Assembly (NCBI RefSeq): GCF_004005375.1
Contig: NZ_RZUF01000007.1
Location: 62,001-126,000 of the forward strand
Length of the DNA stretch: 64,000 nt
From: Rheinheimera sediminis
GTDB lineage: Bacteria; Pseudomonadota; Gammaproteobacteria; Enterobacterales; Alteromonadaceae
Direction of reading: 5' to 3'
Position 1 is the stretch's first letter, and every line of letters begins with the position of its first letter. Position numbers and translations under genes: made by a program. The notes beneath the pieces are model-generated. The model was not told where the DNA came from, ran no database searches, and worked only from the letters and a program-made list of their open reading frames with translations. Below are positions 53,754-63,015 of the stretch, in pieces.

Positions 53754-55283
53754 ATGTCTGAGACATCCGTATTATGTGATATAGGGTTCGTCGGCGCAGG
53801 TGTGATGGGGAAAAACCTCATTTTGAATCTGGCTGATCACGGTTATCGGGTTGCCGCTTTTGATTTAGACCATAAAAAACTGGAAGCTGTTATAGCCCAG
53901 GACAAGGCCGAAAGAGGCGATAAACCGGCCAGGGTGATCAGCTGCAGTTCTTATACCGAACTGCTGTCGCGTTTATCTTCTCCTCACTTAGTTATTTTAT
54001 CTGTGCCAGCAGGCAAAGCTGTGGATGATGTCTGTTTAAAACTCATTGATGCAGGTATTCAGGCGGACGATATCATTGTCGATACGGGCAACAGTCTGTG
54101 GACTGATACAGTGCGTCGTGAAAAACATTACGAAGGTAAATTTATTTTCTTCAGCACAGCAGTTTCAGGTGGCGAAGTCGGTGCCCGTTTTGGTCCTTCT
54201 CTGATGCCAAGTGGTGATCCGTACGCCTGGACTCGGATTGAACCCATCTGGCGAGCTATCGCCGCTAAAGTAGATCCTGCAACAGGTCGTCCGCTTGAGC
54301 GCCATGAACCAGGCAATCCTGTCACTGAAGGCGAAGCTTGTGCCACCTATATAGGGCCGGGTGGCTCAGGGCATTACGTTAAGATGGTACATAACGGCAT
54401 TGAATACGCTGACATGCAGCTGATTTGTGAAGTCTACCAGGTGATGCGAGATGCGCTGGGCATGAGTGCAGAACAAGTGTCAGCAGTGTTTAAAGAGTGG
54501 AATCAGGGCATTTTGAATAGCTACCTGATGGAAATCAGTGCCGAAGTACTGGCGACAAAAGACTCTGAAACTGGCTTACCTCTGGTGGATGTCATTCTCG
54601 ACAAAGCAGGTCAGAAAGGTACTGGTCTGTGGACCGCTGTAAGTAGTCTTGAATTAGGTTGCCCGGCACCTACCATTAGTGAAGCTGTATTTGCCCGCTC
54701 AATATCGACTTTAAAAGATCAACGTGTGCTTGCTTCCACTTTACTGGCAGGACCAGTACGTGAGCATTGCACCAGTCAAAGCGCTGAGCTGATGATTAAA
54801 CAGCTGCATGACGCGCTCTACTGCGCCAAGATCTGTGTATATGCACAAGGTTTTGATTTAATGAAAACAGCTGCTGCAGAACATGGTTGGCAGCTTAATT
54901 TTGCCGAAATTGCTAAGATCTGGCGGGCTGGCTGTATTATCCGCGCAGTGTTTTTACAGTCTATTACCGATGCTTACGAGCGCAATGACGATTTACAGAA
55001 TTTATTGCTGGACCCGTTTTTTGCAAAACAGATCTCTGTTAATCAGATGAACTGGCGCCGAGCTGTCGCCGAAGCGGCAATGACGGGCATTCCAGTCTCT
55101 GCGTTAAGTTCTGCATTAAGTTATTACGACTCCTATCGTACCGCAGTATTACCTGCCAATCTGCTGCAAGGACAACGGGATTACTTTGGCGCTCATACCT
55201 TTGAGCGCACTGATAAAGCCAAAGGTAAAACTTTCCATGTGGACTGGAGTCATAACGACAGGCCGATGCAAAAAATAAAGTAA
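53754..55283 (+). CDS. gnd: 6-phosphogluconate dehydrogenase (decarboxylating, NADP type)
   Basis: 509 residues, longer than the 468 of E. coli Gnd, with the length of the Shewanella/Vibrio-like form. GFVGAGVMGKNLILN nucleotide-binding start, STAVSGGEVGAR-like substrate segment, VKMVHNGIEYADMQ with catalytic Lys/Asn, and the DYFGAHTFERTDK end. Oxidises 6-phosphogluconate to ribulose-5-phosphate and CO2 in the pentose phosphate pathway. Confidence 0.96.
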   Translation: MSETSVLCDIGFVGAGVMGKNLILNLADHGYRVAAFDLDHKKLEAVIAQDKAERGDKPARVISCSSYTELLSRLSSPHLVILSVPAGKAVDDVCLKLIDAGIQADDIIVDTGNSLWTDTVRREKHYEGKFIFFSTAVSGGEVGARFGPSLMPSGDPYAWTRIEPIWRAIAAKVDPATGRPLERHEPGNPVTEGEACATYIGPGGSGHYVKMVHNGIEYADMQLICEVYQVMRDALGMSAEQVSAVFKEWNQGILNSYLMEISAEVLATKDSETGLPLVDVILDKAGQKGTGLWTAVSSLELGCPAPTISEAVFARSISTLKDQRVLASTLLAGPVREHCTSQSAELMIKQLHDALYCAKICVYAQGFDLMKTAAAEHGWQLNFAEIAKIWRAGCIIRAVFLQSITDAYERNDDLQNLLLDPFFAKQISVNQMNWRRAVAEAAMTGIPVSALSSALSYYDSYRTAVLPANLLQGQRDYFGAHTFERTDKAKGKTFHVDWSHNDRPMQKIK

Positions 55284-55285
55284 AT

Positions 55286-55309
55286 AAAAAGCTCCGGAAG
55301 GAGCTTTTT
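55286..55309 (+). terminator. Strong terminator after gnd
   Basis: 10-bp stem AAAAAGCTCC (55286-55295) / GGAGCTTTTT (55300-55309), loop GGAA, starting three bases after the gnd stop. Confidence 0.9.
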
Positions 55310-55392
55310 ACGTATCTGAGTATAGCTGTTAGCTAAAAGCTGTGGCAGAGCAGCCACAACGCGGCGATCTGTACTTTGAACCGGAGTAGTTG

Positions 55393-55782
55393 ATGAATAA
55401 AACTGAGCAAGAGTGGCGCCAACAGTTAACTGCAGAGCAGTACAGGGTGACACGACAAAAGGGCACTGAATATCCTTTTAGTGGTACTTTATTGCATAAC
55501 AAAGATACAGGGTGTTACCACTGTGTCTGTTGCCAGCAACCTTTGTTTGATTCCGCAGATAAATTTGACTCAGGCTGTGGCTGGCCCTCATTCAGCAAAT
55601 CGATCGAGGGCCATGTGAAATACGAACGAGACTTGTCGCATGGTATGAGCCGGGTAGAGATTTTATGTCAGCGTTGCGATGCGCATCTAGGGCATGTCTT
55701 TGAGGACGGCCCGGCACCTACCGGGCAACGTTATTGTGTGAATTCAGTGTCTTTAGTCTTTAATCCAGACGTTGAAATTTAG
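55393..55782 (+). CDS. msrB: Peptide methionine-(R)-sulfoxide reductase B
   Basis: 129 residues from ATG 55393, with GGAG six bases upstream. Repairs R-sulfoxides of Met. Zinc-binding Cys pairs CVCC and CQRC, the active-site CGWPSF substrate segment and catalytic Cys in RYCVNSVSL. It converges with a lipoprotein gene and overlaps its 3' end by 23 bases. Confidence 0.95.
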   Translation: MNKTEQEWRQQLTAEQYRVTRQKGTEYPFSGTLLHNKDTGCYHCVCCQQPLFDSADKFDSGCGWPSFSKSIEGHVKYERDLSHGMSRVEILCQRCDAHLGHVFEDGPAPTGQRYCVNSVSLVFNPDVEI

Positions 55783-56566
55783 GCGGAGTAAAATGTCCAA
55801 GTTGCAGCTGAGACAATGTATGCTCAGCTGTCTCCTTGATCTTTTCATGATCGAGTTTGGCTTGTTCCAGGTAAATTTTTAACTCCTGCAGCTCTACATT
55901 AAAGGCACCACTTTGCTGCGCCAGTAAAGCCCAATGGTAGGAACTTGCATAGTCTTTTTTCTTATAAAACATACTGGTCAAAGACGCATAAATTTCCGGA
56001 TCAACTTCTGGGTTTGGCGGATAGAGCGACAGTGCGTTGTGTAAAAGCTGTATACTTTTGTCTCTGTCTTTTTTGCTGTAATAACTGACCAAGGCCATTT
56101 GTAGCTCTGGGGTTTCTAACTGATTGTTTTGTTCAGCAGTTAAAAAACGTTGTAGATGACTGTCACTTTTGTTTCGCGACCAATGGTAATACAACAGGTG
56201 AGGATCATCTGAGCTGATAGTCTCGTCGCTCAAGCGTTTCATTTCGCGCAGGCTAGTCATGTAGCCTAGCACTCTGGTTGTGGTTTTCTCTTTGAGCTTG
56301 ATGTGTTCAATCCCTGCGGCTAGTTCGATGCACTTTGAGTACTTCTCAAAATCGAGTAATAACTGATATTTGTTCTTGTCAGATGGCAGACGCTTTTCCT
56401 CAAAGCGTTGCATAATTAAATCGCGGCGTTGCAGATTACAATGGGAGTCTTCATTTAGGTCAGAACAGAGCCCGGATTCTTTCTCACAGACAGCGCGTAA
56501 CGTGAGCTCTCCTTCGGAGCATGCACTCAGCAGTAGGGTACTTAAGACAAACACTAGATATTTCAT
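55760..56566 (-). CDS. Unknown lipoprotein with TPR-like repeats
   Basis: 268 residues from ATG 56566, an alternative start at 56599 giving an unlikely extension. Lipobox LLLSAC (Cys about 14). The mature part contains many short helix-turn patterns ([59 protein letters not shown]) that look like Sel1/TPR helical repeats, thus a periplasmic protein-interaction scaffold. No family recognised with confidence. Confidence 0.7.
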   Translation of the reverse strand: MKYLVFVLSTLLLSACSEGELTLRAVCEKESGLCSDLNEDSHCNLQRRDLIMQRFEEKRLPSDKNKYQLLLDFEKYSKCIELAAGIEHIKLKEKTTTRVLGYMTSLREMKRLSDETISSDDPHLLYYHWSRNKSDSHLQRFLTAEQNNQLETPELQMALVSYYSKKDRDKSIQLLHNALSLYPPNPEVDPEIYASLTSMFYKKKDYASSYHWALLAQQSGAFNVELQELKIYLEQAKLDHEKIKETAEHTLSQLQLGHFTPPKFQRLD

Positions 56567-56625
56567 AAAAGTCTCTTCAATTCTCGCTGGCTCCAGCATA
56601 ACGAAGAATTAAGAAAAAATCTTTT

Positions 56626-56672
56626 TGTAATTGTTGTCGTAGTATTACATGTTCAATTACAATGCGCCTGCC
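56626..56672. promoter_or_regulatory. HexR-like sites upstream of the second GAPDH
   Basis: TGTCGTAGTATTACA (56635-56649) matches TGTARTWWWAYTACA at 13 of 15 positions, flanked by further half sites TGTAATTG (56626) and AATTACAATG (56654-). These cluster around the probable promoter of the gene at 56732. The clustering is more suggestive than any one site. Confidence 0.4.
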
Positions 56673-56731
56673 TCAATGTGGCGATGACCACAGGCACACC
56701 TCTGAACCTACAAGACGTAAAAGGCGAAACC

Positions 56732-58183
56732 ATGACTCTATCACACGAAGAACAATATCAACGCAGCTGGCAGGAGCGTCAGGAATACGCTGAGAACATG
56801 CAACCTATTATCGGTCGTTTGTACCGTAATAAAGGTATTGAAGTCGTGGTTTATGGCCGTCCTCTGGTCAATGCAACCACTATTGATATTATAAAAGCCC
56901 ACAAAACTGTAGAACGCTTTGAGCAACAGAAATTACGTCTACGAGAAAGTTTTCCAGTTTTGGAGGCCATATCTACAATGGAACTTGCGCCGGGGCGCGT
57001 CGATATTGGTAAGTTAGCTTTTAGTTATTTGTATAAAAATGCCGGGGAAGGCCAAACACTGCAGCAGTACCTGGATAATCAGCTTGTTGAAATATTACAT
57101 CGCGGCGATCAAATTAAGCCTGTAGACGTCGTATTGTATGGTTTTGGCCGTATAGGTCGTTTATTAGCTCGACTGATGCTGGAGCGTTCAGGTCCCAGCA
57201 GCAAGTTACGCTTACGCGCCATAGTGGTGCGTGGTGGACGTAAAGGCGATTTAGAGAAACGTGCAAGCCTGTTACGCCGCGATTCTATTCATGGTCCATT
57301 TAATGGCAGTATCACAGTAGATGAAGAAAATGTTGGTATTAAGGCCAATGGCACCTTTATTAAAGTAATTTATGCGGATTCACCTGAACTGGTGGATTAT
57401 ACCCAGTACGGTATTCATGATGCGCTGGTAGTGGATAACACTGGGATTTGGAAAGACGATAAAGAATTGTCTATTCACTTTAAATCCAAAGGCGCGGCCA
57501 AAGTATTGTTAACAGCTCCAGCCAAAGGTGAAGTGCATAACGTGGTTTATGGGGTGAATCACGACATGATCCAGCCTGAAGACCGAATTGTGTCTGCTGC
57601 CAGCTGCACAACCAATGCAATCACGCCAGTATTAAAAGCTTTGAATGACGAATATGGGATTAAAAATGGTCACGTTGAAACTGTTCATTCATATACCAAC
57701 GATCAGAATTTGATCGACAATTATCACAAAGCTGAACGTCGTGGTCGTGCTGCACCGCTTAATATGGTGATTACTTCAACTGGTGCTGCCAGTGCAGTTG
57801 CTAAGGCGTTGCCTGAACTCAAAGGCAAGCTGACAGGTAATGCGATTCGGGTGCCTACGCCTAACGTATCTATGGCGATTTTATCGTTAAACCTGAATAA
57901 AGAAACTAACCGCGATGAGCTGAACAATTATCTGCAAAAAGTAGCTTTGTTTTCAGAACTGCAGGATCAGATTGATTTCACCAGTTCGACTGAAATTGTG
58001 TCCAGTGATTTAGTAGGCTCACGTTACGCCGGTGTGATTGATTCGCAGGCTACCATTGTCCAGGACGACCGCTGTGTGCTCTACGTGTGGTACGACAACG
58101 AGTTTGGTTACAGCACTCAGGTGATTCGTGTCATGAATGAAATGGCTGGAATTAAATACCCCACTTTACCAGTACACAAGTAA
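56732..58183 (+). CDS. Second, long-form glyceraldehyde-3-phosphate dehydrogenase
   Basis: 483 residues from ATG 56732 (AAGGCG upstream). About 130 extra N-terminal residues precede a GAPDH core. Rossmann VVLYGFGRIGRLLARLML, then after the second strand VVRGGRKGD instead of the Asp of GapA, suggesting NADP rather than NAD use (inference). Catalytic Cys in SAASCTTNAITP. Same architecture as the second GAPDH of Shewanella and Vibrio, thought to work in gluconeogenesis. Ends the carbon-metabolism block. Confidence 0.88.
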   Translation: MTLSHEEQYQRSWQERQEYAENMQPIIGRLYRNKGIEVVVYGRPLVNATTIDIIKAHKTVERFEQQKLRLRESFPVLEAISTMELAPGRVDIGKLAFSYLYKNAGEGQTLQQYLDNQLVEILHRGDQIKPVDVVLYGFGRIGRLLARLMLERSGPSSKLRLRAIVVRGGRKGDLEKRASLLRRDSIHGPFNGSITVDEENVGIKANGTFIKVIYADSPELVDYTQYGIHDALVVDNTGIWKDDKELSIHFKSKGAAKVLLTAPAKGEVHNVVYGVNHDMIQPEDRIVSAASCTTNAITPVLKALNDEYGIKNGHVETVHSYTNDQNLIDNYHKAERRGRAAPLNMVITSTGAASAVAKALPELKGKLTGNAIRVPTPNVSMAILSLNLNKETNRDELNNYLQKVALFSELQDQIDFTSSTEIVSSDLVGSRYAGVIDSQATIVQDDRCVLYVWYDNEFGYSTQVIRVMNEMAGIKYPTLPVHK

Positions 58184-58194
58184 AAAACCTCTAT

Positions 58195-58222
58195 GAACAG
58201 GCCGCCTAAAGGCGGCCTGTTC
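58195..58222 (+). terminator. Perfect GC-rich hairpin after the second GAPDH
   Basis: 12-bp stem GAACAGGCCGCC (58195-58206) / GGCGGCCTGTTC (58211-58222), loop TAAA. No U-run follows, so termination would be Rho-independent only weakly, but the stem is very stable. Confidence 0.6.
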
Positions 58223-58324
58223 TGCTTCAGCTTCAGATCCCTCTATACCTAACCTGCCTAAATGCTATTGAATTGCAACGAAATAGCTTTGTTCAGCAGC
58301 AGTGCTCAATCAGTAAGACAAATG

Positions 58325-58365
58325 CAAGGAGTGAAGAACGCTGTGGCTTCAAGTACGAAAGCTAT
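58325..58365 (-). repeat. Dispersed repeat, copy 3
   Basis: Plus strand reads GCTGTGGCTTCAAGTACGAA around 58340-58359, matching the reverse complement of copies 1 and 2. The rest, GACAAATGCAAGGAGTGAAG before it (58317 on), aligns more loosely with GACGAGGGCGAACAGCGCAG of copy 2. It lies between the second GAPDH and the carboxypeptidase. Confidence 0.45.
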
Positions 58366-58434
58366 GGTGTTATCATGCCAGACCGTTAAGACTGCCCAAA
58401 GGCAGCATCTGTGGCCTAACCAAGTGGATATATT

Positions 58435-59562
58435 ATGAAAATTACCTGTAACTTTGACAGCGGTAATATTGACGTGATCAAAGCTGAACATCCAAACGAT
58501 ATTCAGCTGGCGATCCGTAAAGATCACAACTCTGATTTCTACCAATGGTTCCACTTCCGTTTATATTCTCAAAGTGCTGAACCTCATACCATCCGTATAG
58601 TTAATGCGAAAGATTCTGCCTACCCGGATGGGTGGAAGAGTTATCAGGCCGTTGCGTCTTATGACCGGGAAAACTGGTTCAGAGTCGAAACTCAACTGGT
58701 AAACGACGAGCTGGTGATCACTCATTATCCTGAAGCTGAATCAGTCTATTTTGCTTATTTTGCGCCTTACAGTTACGAACGTCATATGGACTTACTGCAT
58801 TCAGCACAAAGTTCTGGTTTAGCGCAAATTGTTGAATTGGGCGAAACTCTCGATGGCCGTGATATGAGCCTGCTGGTTGTCGGAGAGCCTGCCGACGGCA
58901 AGAAAAAAATCTGGATCACAGCACGCCAACACCCAGGTGAATCGATGGCCGAATGGTTTGTTGAAGGCTTATTAGACAGACTGCTGGACGAAGAGGATGG
59001 CGTCTCCCGTACTTTGTTAGAAAAAGCTGTGTTTTATATAGTGCCAAATATGAACCCTGATGGCAGCGTCAGGGGGCATTTGCGTACCAACGCTGCTGGT
59101 GTGAATTTAAACCGTGAATGGCAGACGCCAAGCATGGAGCAAAGCCCAGAAGTATATTTAGTTCGACAACAGATGTTGGAGACTGGCGTTGACTTGTTTC
59201 TGGACGTGCACGGTGATGAAAACTTACCATACAACTTTGTTGCAGGCGCCGAAGGTGTGCCCTCGTACAGTGCAAAAATGCAGCAACTGGAGGGCGTGTT
59301 CAAAAATGCCTTGTTGCTTGTGACTCCTGAATTTCAGACTGAATTTGGCTACGAACTGGACGAACCAGGCAAGGCGAATCTGACGATTGCATCCACTTGG
59401 GTTGCCGAACAATTCAAATGCTTGTCATACACACTGGAAATGCCGTTTAAAGACAATGCTAATTTACCGGACTTGGCTTATGGCTGGTCTGATGTTCGGT
59501 CGATGAAACTGGGGCAGGACAGCTTAGTTGCTGTGCTGGCTGTGGTTGATCAGTTGGGTTAA
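58435..59562 (+). CDS. M14-family metallocarboxypeptidase (cytosolic-carboxypeptidase-like)
   Basis: 375 residues. An N-terminal beta domain of about 110 residues (WFHFRLYS, YQAVASYDRENWFR) as found in AGBL/CCP-type enzymes, then a zinc peptidase domain: ARQHPGESMAEW (zinc His/Glu at about 164-167), NPDGSVRGHLRTNAAGVNLNREW (Asn/Arg substrate site), LDVHGDENLPYN (zinc His) and YTLEMPF (catalytic Glu). Cytoplasmic; bacterial members' substrates are unknown. Weak ribosome-binding site. Confidence 0.85.
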   Translation: MKITCNFDSGNIDVIKAEHPNDIQLAIRKDHNSDFYQWFHFRLYSQSAEPHTIRIVNAKDSAYPDGWKSYQAVASYDRENWFRVETQLVNDELVITHYPEAESVYFAYFAPYSYERHMDLLHSAQSSGLAQIVELGETLDGRDMSLLVVGEPADGKKKIWITARQHPGESMAEWFVEGLLDRLLDEEDGVSRTLLEKAVFYIVPNMNPDGSVRGHLRTNAAGVNLNREWQTPSMEQSPEVYLVRQQMLETGVDLFLDVHGDENLPYNFVAGAEGVPSYSAKMQQLEGVFKNALLLVTPEFQTEFGYELDEPGKANLTIASTWVAEQFKCLSYTLEMPFKDNANLPDLAYGWSDVRSMKLGQDSLVAVLAVVDQLG

Positions 59563-59659
59563 ATCCTCCGTATCTTTACATGGTGCAGGCCAGCTGAAGC
59601 TGGCTTGCAAACTAGTTCTTTTGCTTTATAGTGCGCCATAACTTTTAGAGGGTTTTCCT

Positions 59660-59986
59660 ATGGCAATTATTTCCTGCCCACGTTGTGCTAAAAAGATTTC
59701 AGACAAGAGCCAAAGCTGTCAGCATTGTCAATTGGATATGACAGGCATGTCAGCAGAAAGAAAACATCATTTAGCTATAGAGGCCAGAGATAAGAAAACG
59801 CAAGGTGCGTTAAACCAGTCCATGCTGGCATTGATACTGTTTTTGGCAGGCTTCTGTTTTTTGTATTTTTGGGCTCTGGAACCGGATGGGTATGAGGCTA
59901 TTGTTTCTAAAGGCATGATAGCGCTGGGTTTCCTTTGGTATATTTATGCCAGGGCTCGTTTGATTTACTTAAAGCGAAAAAACTAA
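59660..59986 (+). CDS. Small zinc-ribbon membrane protein
   Basis: 108 residues. Two Cys pairs, CPRC and CQHC, form a zinc ribbon at the N-terminus, then two membrane helices (MLALILFLAGFCFLYFW and IALGFLWYIYA) close together. No function known. GAGGG ribosome-binding site. The DUF1315 gene follows after one base. Confidence 0.72.
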   Translation: MAIISCPRCAKKISDKSQSCQHCQLDMTGMSAERKHHLAIEARDKKTQGALNQSMLALILFLAGFCFLYFWALEPDGYEAIVSKGMIALGFLWYIYARARLIYLKRKN

Positions 59987-59987
59987 T

Positions 59988-60269
59988 ATGGATTTCAAAG
60001 CTCTAGTTCTTGCAATGTCACCAGAAACTTATCAGTCCCTGCTAGACACTGTTGCCACAGGCCGCTGGGCTGATGGCGTAGTCTTGTCAGAAACGCAAAA
60101 GTCTCACACCCAGCAATTGGTGATGGCTTATCAGGCTTACGTTCTTAAATCCACCGAACCTTATACCATAGGGGCTGATGGTCAAATGGTGGTTAAATCC
60201 AAAGCTGAAATGAAAAAACAATTCCCTCAGGACTCTTCAATAGCAAGGTTTGCGCATGATGATCTTTAA
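59988..60269 (+). CDS. DUF1315 (YeaC-like) protein
   Basis: 93 residues with the YeaC pattern: MSPETYQSLLDTVATGRWADG and LSETQKSHTQQLVMAYQAY. Function unknown, cytoplasmic. Co-transcribed between the zinc-ribbon gene and the DUF349 gene, which starts inside its last codons. Confidence 0.8.
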   Translation: MDFKALVLAMSPETYQSLLDTVATGRWADGVVLSETQKSHTQQLVMAYQAYVLKSTEPYTIGADGQMVVKSKAEMKKQFPQDSSIARFAHDDL

Positions 60270-62952
60270 ACGTTGGTTTACGCCTAAATGGCAACACAAG
60301 GACGCAGCAGTAAGGCAACAAGCGATTGCCAGCTTAAATGTGGATGCTCAGCACAAAGAGATCCTGCATGAGCTCGCGTTTAATGATGGCCATGAGGCTG
60401 TGCGTCGTGCCGCTTTAGAAAAGCTCAATGAGTTTTCTCTATGGTGGCAGGCCAGTAAACAGGATAGTGCTGAACGTTTAAAGCAGTACGCTGAAAACCA
60501 GTTAGTTCAGATGGTGCTGGAAAACCGTATTTCTGCGCCTTTGAAACGCCAATTTATAGAGGAATGCCACAGAAGCAGTATTTTAGAAAAATTTGCTCTG
60601 TGTGAAGTTGATGCCGATCTTCGCTTTTCGCTGGTGATGCGACTGAAAAAAACTGAATTAGTGATAGCGAACCTGCAAGAAGACCTACTGACGCTTGAGC
60701 AAAAGCGCCAGTTGCTGGTTTTGATCACAGAGCAAAAGCAACTTGAGAAACTCAGCAAGCAATTGGCAGAACCTTTGGCCAGTGAGTTAAAGCTGCGCTT
60801 GCAAGAATTACAGCAGTTGAAAGACAAGCCTGTGCAGGTACGTAAAGTCATCAACTTGTTGTTAGCCAAGTTAAACTCTGTACGTGAGCGCGGTGATTTG
60901 GCGCAGATGCAGCAAAAGTGGCAGCAATACCAACAAGAATGGGATGCTGCTCAATCGGATATCAGCTTATTGGATGACGCTGCAGAACTGGTGCAAAAGT
61001 TTAATAAAATTAAATTACTCACTGAAGCGGCCTGGGCACCTTTGATCCAAGAGCAGCAACAACAGCTTGCACAGCAACAAAAGTTAACAGAGCTTAAGCA
61101 GCAGAAACATCAGTTTGAAACAGAACTTCAAGCCTTGCAGCAGGAGTTATCACAACTGATGTCTGAGGGACGGTTGGATGAAACCGATACTCTTGCTGCA
61201 AAGGTGGGTACTATAGGACAAATGGTTTCAGAAAGTGAGCAGACTGCGGCAGTTAAATCCAGCCTGCAAAAAACTATTCATGCCTTCGAACGTCAACTGC
61301 AGCAATTACCAGCTCAGGCTGAACAATTGTTTAAACTGACTCGTTTGTTGGCTGACTGGTCTTCGGCTGTTCTGCCTATCGATCTGGTGCAATTTCAGCA
61401 GGTCGAAGCCAACTACCAACAGTGGCAGCAAGATTGGAACAGAGGTCGCAAGATCTTAGGCGCATTGTTGCCAGATAGTCTTGCACAGGCCCAGCAGCAG
61501 CTACAAACCCAATGGCTGAGTGTGATGACGGACTTTGCTGAACAGTCTGACAAGAACTTAAGGTCTGTTCGCTCTAAACTGGCAGAATTCCGTCGTTTGT
61601 ATGAGGCCGGACGCTACAAAGTGTTGTTTGGATTATTCAAAGGTATCCAGCAAAACTATGCAGAATTACCTCAGACTCAGCAGCAACAGTTGGCAAAAGA
61701 GTACCAAGTCGCCCAGCAGCAATTGCAGCAACTGAATGAGTTACAAAACTACATAGCGACACCCCGAAAACAGCAGCTGGTCTCCGAAATGCAGGTTTTG
61801 GCTGCAGCGACTGATGTTGATCCACCACAAAGAGCTGAACAAGTTAAATTAGCCCGAGCTACCTGGCAAACTTTAGGGCGTGCAGATGAAGCACTGGAGC
61901 AGGAGCTGAATCTGGCTTTTAATCTTGCTTGTGAGCAAGCCTTTGCGCCGTGCCGCGATTATTTCGCAGCGCAGGATGAGCAACGTAAACAAAATGCTCT
62001 GATTAAACAGCAGATATTAGCGGATTTAGCTTCTTTATTGGAGCAGCCTCTGGATAAAGGTTTTGATAGTCAACTGACTAGGTTGCAAAAAAACTGGCGT
62101 GAAAGTGGCCCAACTGAATCTGCAATTTATAAAGAATTGTCTTCTGAGTTTAAAGCGCTGGTCGATCAACTTAAGGCCAGAGTTCGCAGCCAGCATGAGC
62201 AAAATCTTGCAGAAAAACTACAGTTAGTCGACAAAGCCAAGCTTTTGTTGGAGCAGTCAATAGACGAGGCAGTTGCAGGAGCTAAAAAGCTTCAGCAAGA
62301 CTGGAAACAAATTGGTTTTGCCGGTAAGACGGACCAGCAGCTATGGTTGCAATTTCGTTCGGTCTGTGATCAGATTTTTGCCAATAAAGCTGCAGCTAAA
62401 TTACAGCAAGAACAGCAATGGTCTGAGCAACAACAACAGGCTCAGGACGACTACAACCTAATAGCGGGACAAGCCGCTTTGGCGGGTACAGCTGCAGAAC
62501 TGTATGCGGTGCAGGGCGTTTTAAATGCATTGCAGCTACCATCTAAATCCGCCTTGGCTCAGCAAAAACAGCAGTTGTTAGCAGAGCTCCAGCAAAAACA
62601 GCACTTGGTAGAGCAATCCAGCGTAAATGCGATTTACCAGCAGCTATTTGATGCTCTGGTAAAGCCGGCCGTAACTGCTGAGACGCTACCTGCACGTTTT
62701 AGAGAAGATTTCGCTAAAGGCAATGAATCGCAGCTTACAAGAGCTCAACTGACGACCGCTATTGAACTTATCAGTGGTACTGATTGTGTCGCTGCGGATA
62801 AAACTCAGGTGCAATTGCAGTTGTTATCTGACAAGCACAATTCAGGACAGAGTCTGACAGTGGAGTCATTACTAAAGCGCTGGTTAAGTTTTGGCGCTAT
62901 TAAAACTGAAGAGCTCGTCTTGGTGCAACGTTTACGGCAGGTGTTTGCTTAA
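60256..62952 (+). CDS. Large DUF349 coiled-coil protein
   Basis: 898 residues from ATG 60256 (AAGG upstream). N-terminal ~80 residues resemble a HEAT-like stretch (QQAIASLNVDAQHKEILHELAFNDGHEAVRRAAL). The rest is long Gln/Leu/Glu coiled coil with DUF349-like modules, e.g. QQWQQDWNRGRK, LQKNWRESGPTES and QDWKQIGFAGKTDQQLW. Very high Gln content. Cytoplasmic; family function unclear. Overlaps the DUF1315 stop. Followed by a strong perfect hairpin. Confidence 0.8.
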   Translation: MMIFKRWFTPKWQHKDAAVRQQAIASLNVDAQHKEILHELAFNDGHEAVRRAALEKLNEFSLWWQASKQDSAERLKQYAENQLVQMVLENRISAPLKRQFIEECHRSSILEKFALCEVDADLRFSLVMRLKKTELVIANLQEDLLTLEQKRQLLVLITEQKQLEKLSKQLAEPLASELKLRLQELQQLKDKPVQVRKVINLLLAKLNSVRERGDLAQMQQKWQQYQQEWDAAQSDISLLDDAAELVQKFNKIKLLTEAAWAPLIQEQQQQLAQQQKLTELKQQKHQFETELQALQQELSQLMSEGRLDETDTLAAKVGTIGQMVSESEQTAAVKSSLQKTIHAFERQLQQLPAQAEQLFKLTRLLADWSSAVLPIDLVQFQQVEANYQQWQQDWNRGRKILGALLPDSLAQAQQQLQTQWLSVMTDFAEQSDKNLRSVRSKLAEFRRLYEAGRYKVLFGLFKGIQQNYAELPQTQQQQLAKEYQVAQQQLQQLNELQNYIATPRKQQLVSEMQVLAAATDVDPPQRAEQVKLARATWQTLGRADEALEQELNLAFNLACEQAFAPCRDYFAAQDEQRKQNALIKQQILADLASLLEQPLDKGFDSQLTRLQKNWRESGPTESAIYKELSSEFKALVDQLKARVRSQHEQNLAEKLQLVDKAKLLLEQSIDEAVAGAKKLQQDWKQIGFAGKTDQQLWLQFRSVCDQIFANKAAAKLQQEQQWSEQQQQAQDDYNLIAGQAALAGTAAELYAVQGVLNALQLPSKSALAQQKQQLLAELQQKQHLVEQSSVNAIYQQLFDALVKPAVTAETLPARFREDFAKGNESQLTRAQLTTAIELISGTDCVAADKTQVQLQLLSDKHNSGQSLTVESLLKRWLSFGAIKTEELVLVQRLRQVFA

Positions 62953-62960
62953 GCCAAGTC

Positions 62961-63000
62961 CAGATCAAAAAAGCCAGCGTAAGCTGGCTTTTTTGATCTG
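62961..63000. terminator. Bidirectional terminator between convergent genes
   Basis: Perfect 18-bp stem CAGATCAAAAAAGCCAGC (62961-62978) with loop GTAA and its complement GCTGGCTTTTTTGATCTG (62983-63000). It has U-rich runs in both directions and serves the DUF349 gene and ansA, which converge here. Confidence 0.9.
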
Positions 63001-63015
63001 TAAACAATGATTTGA

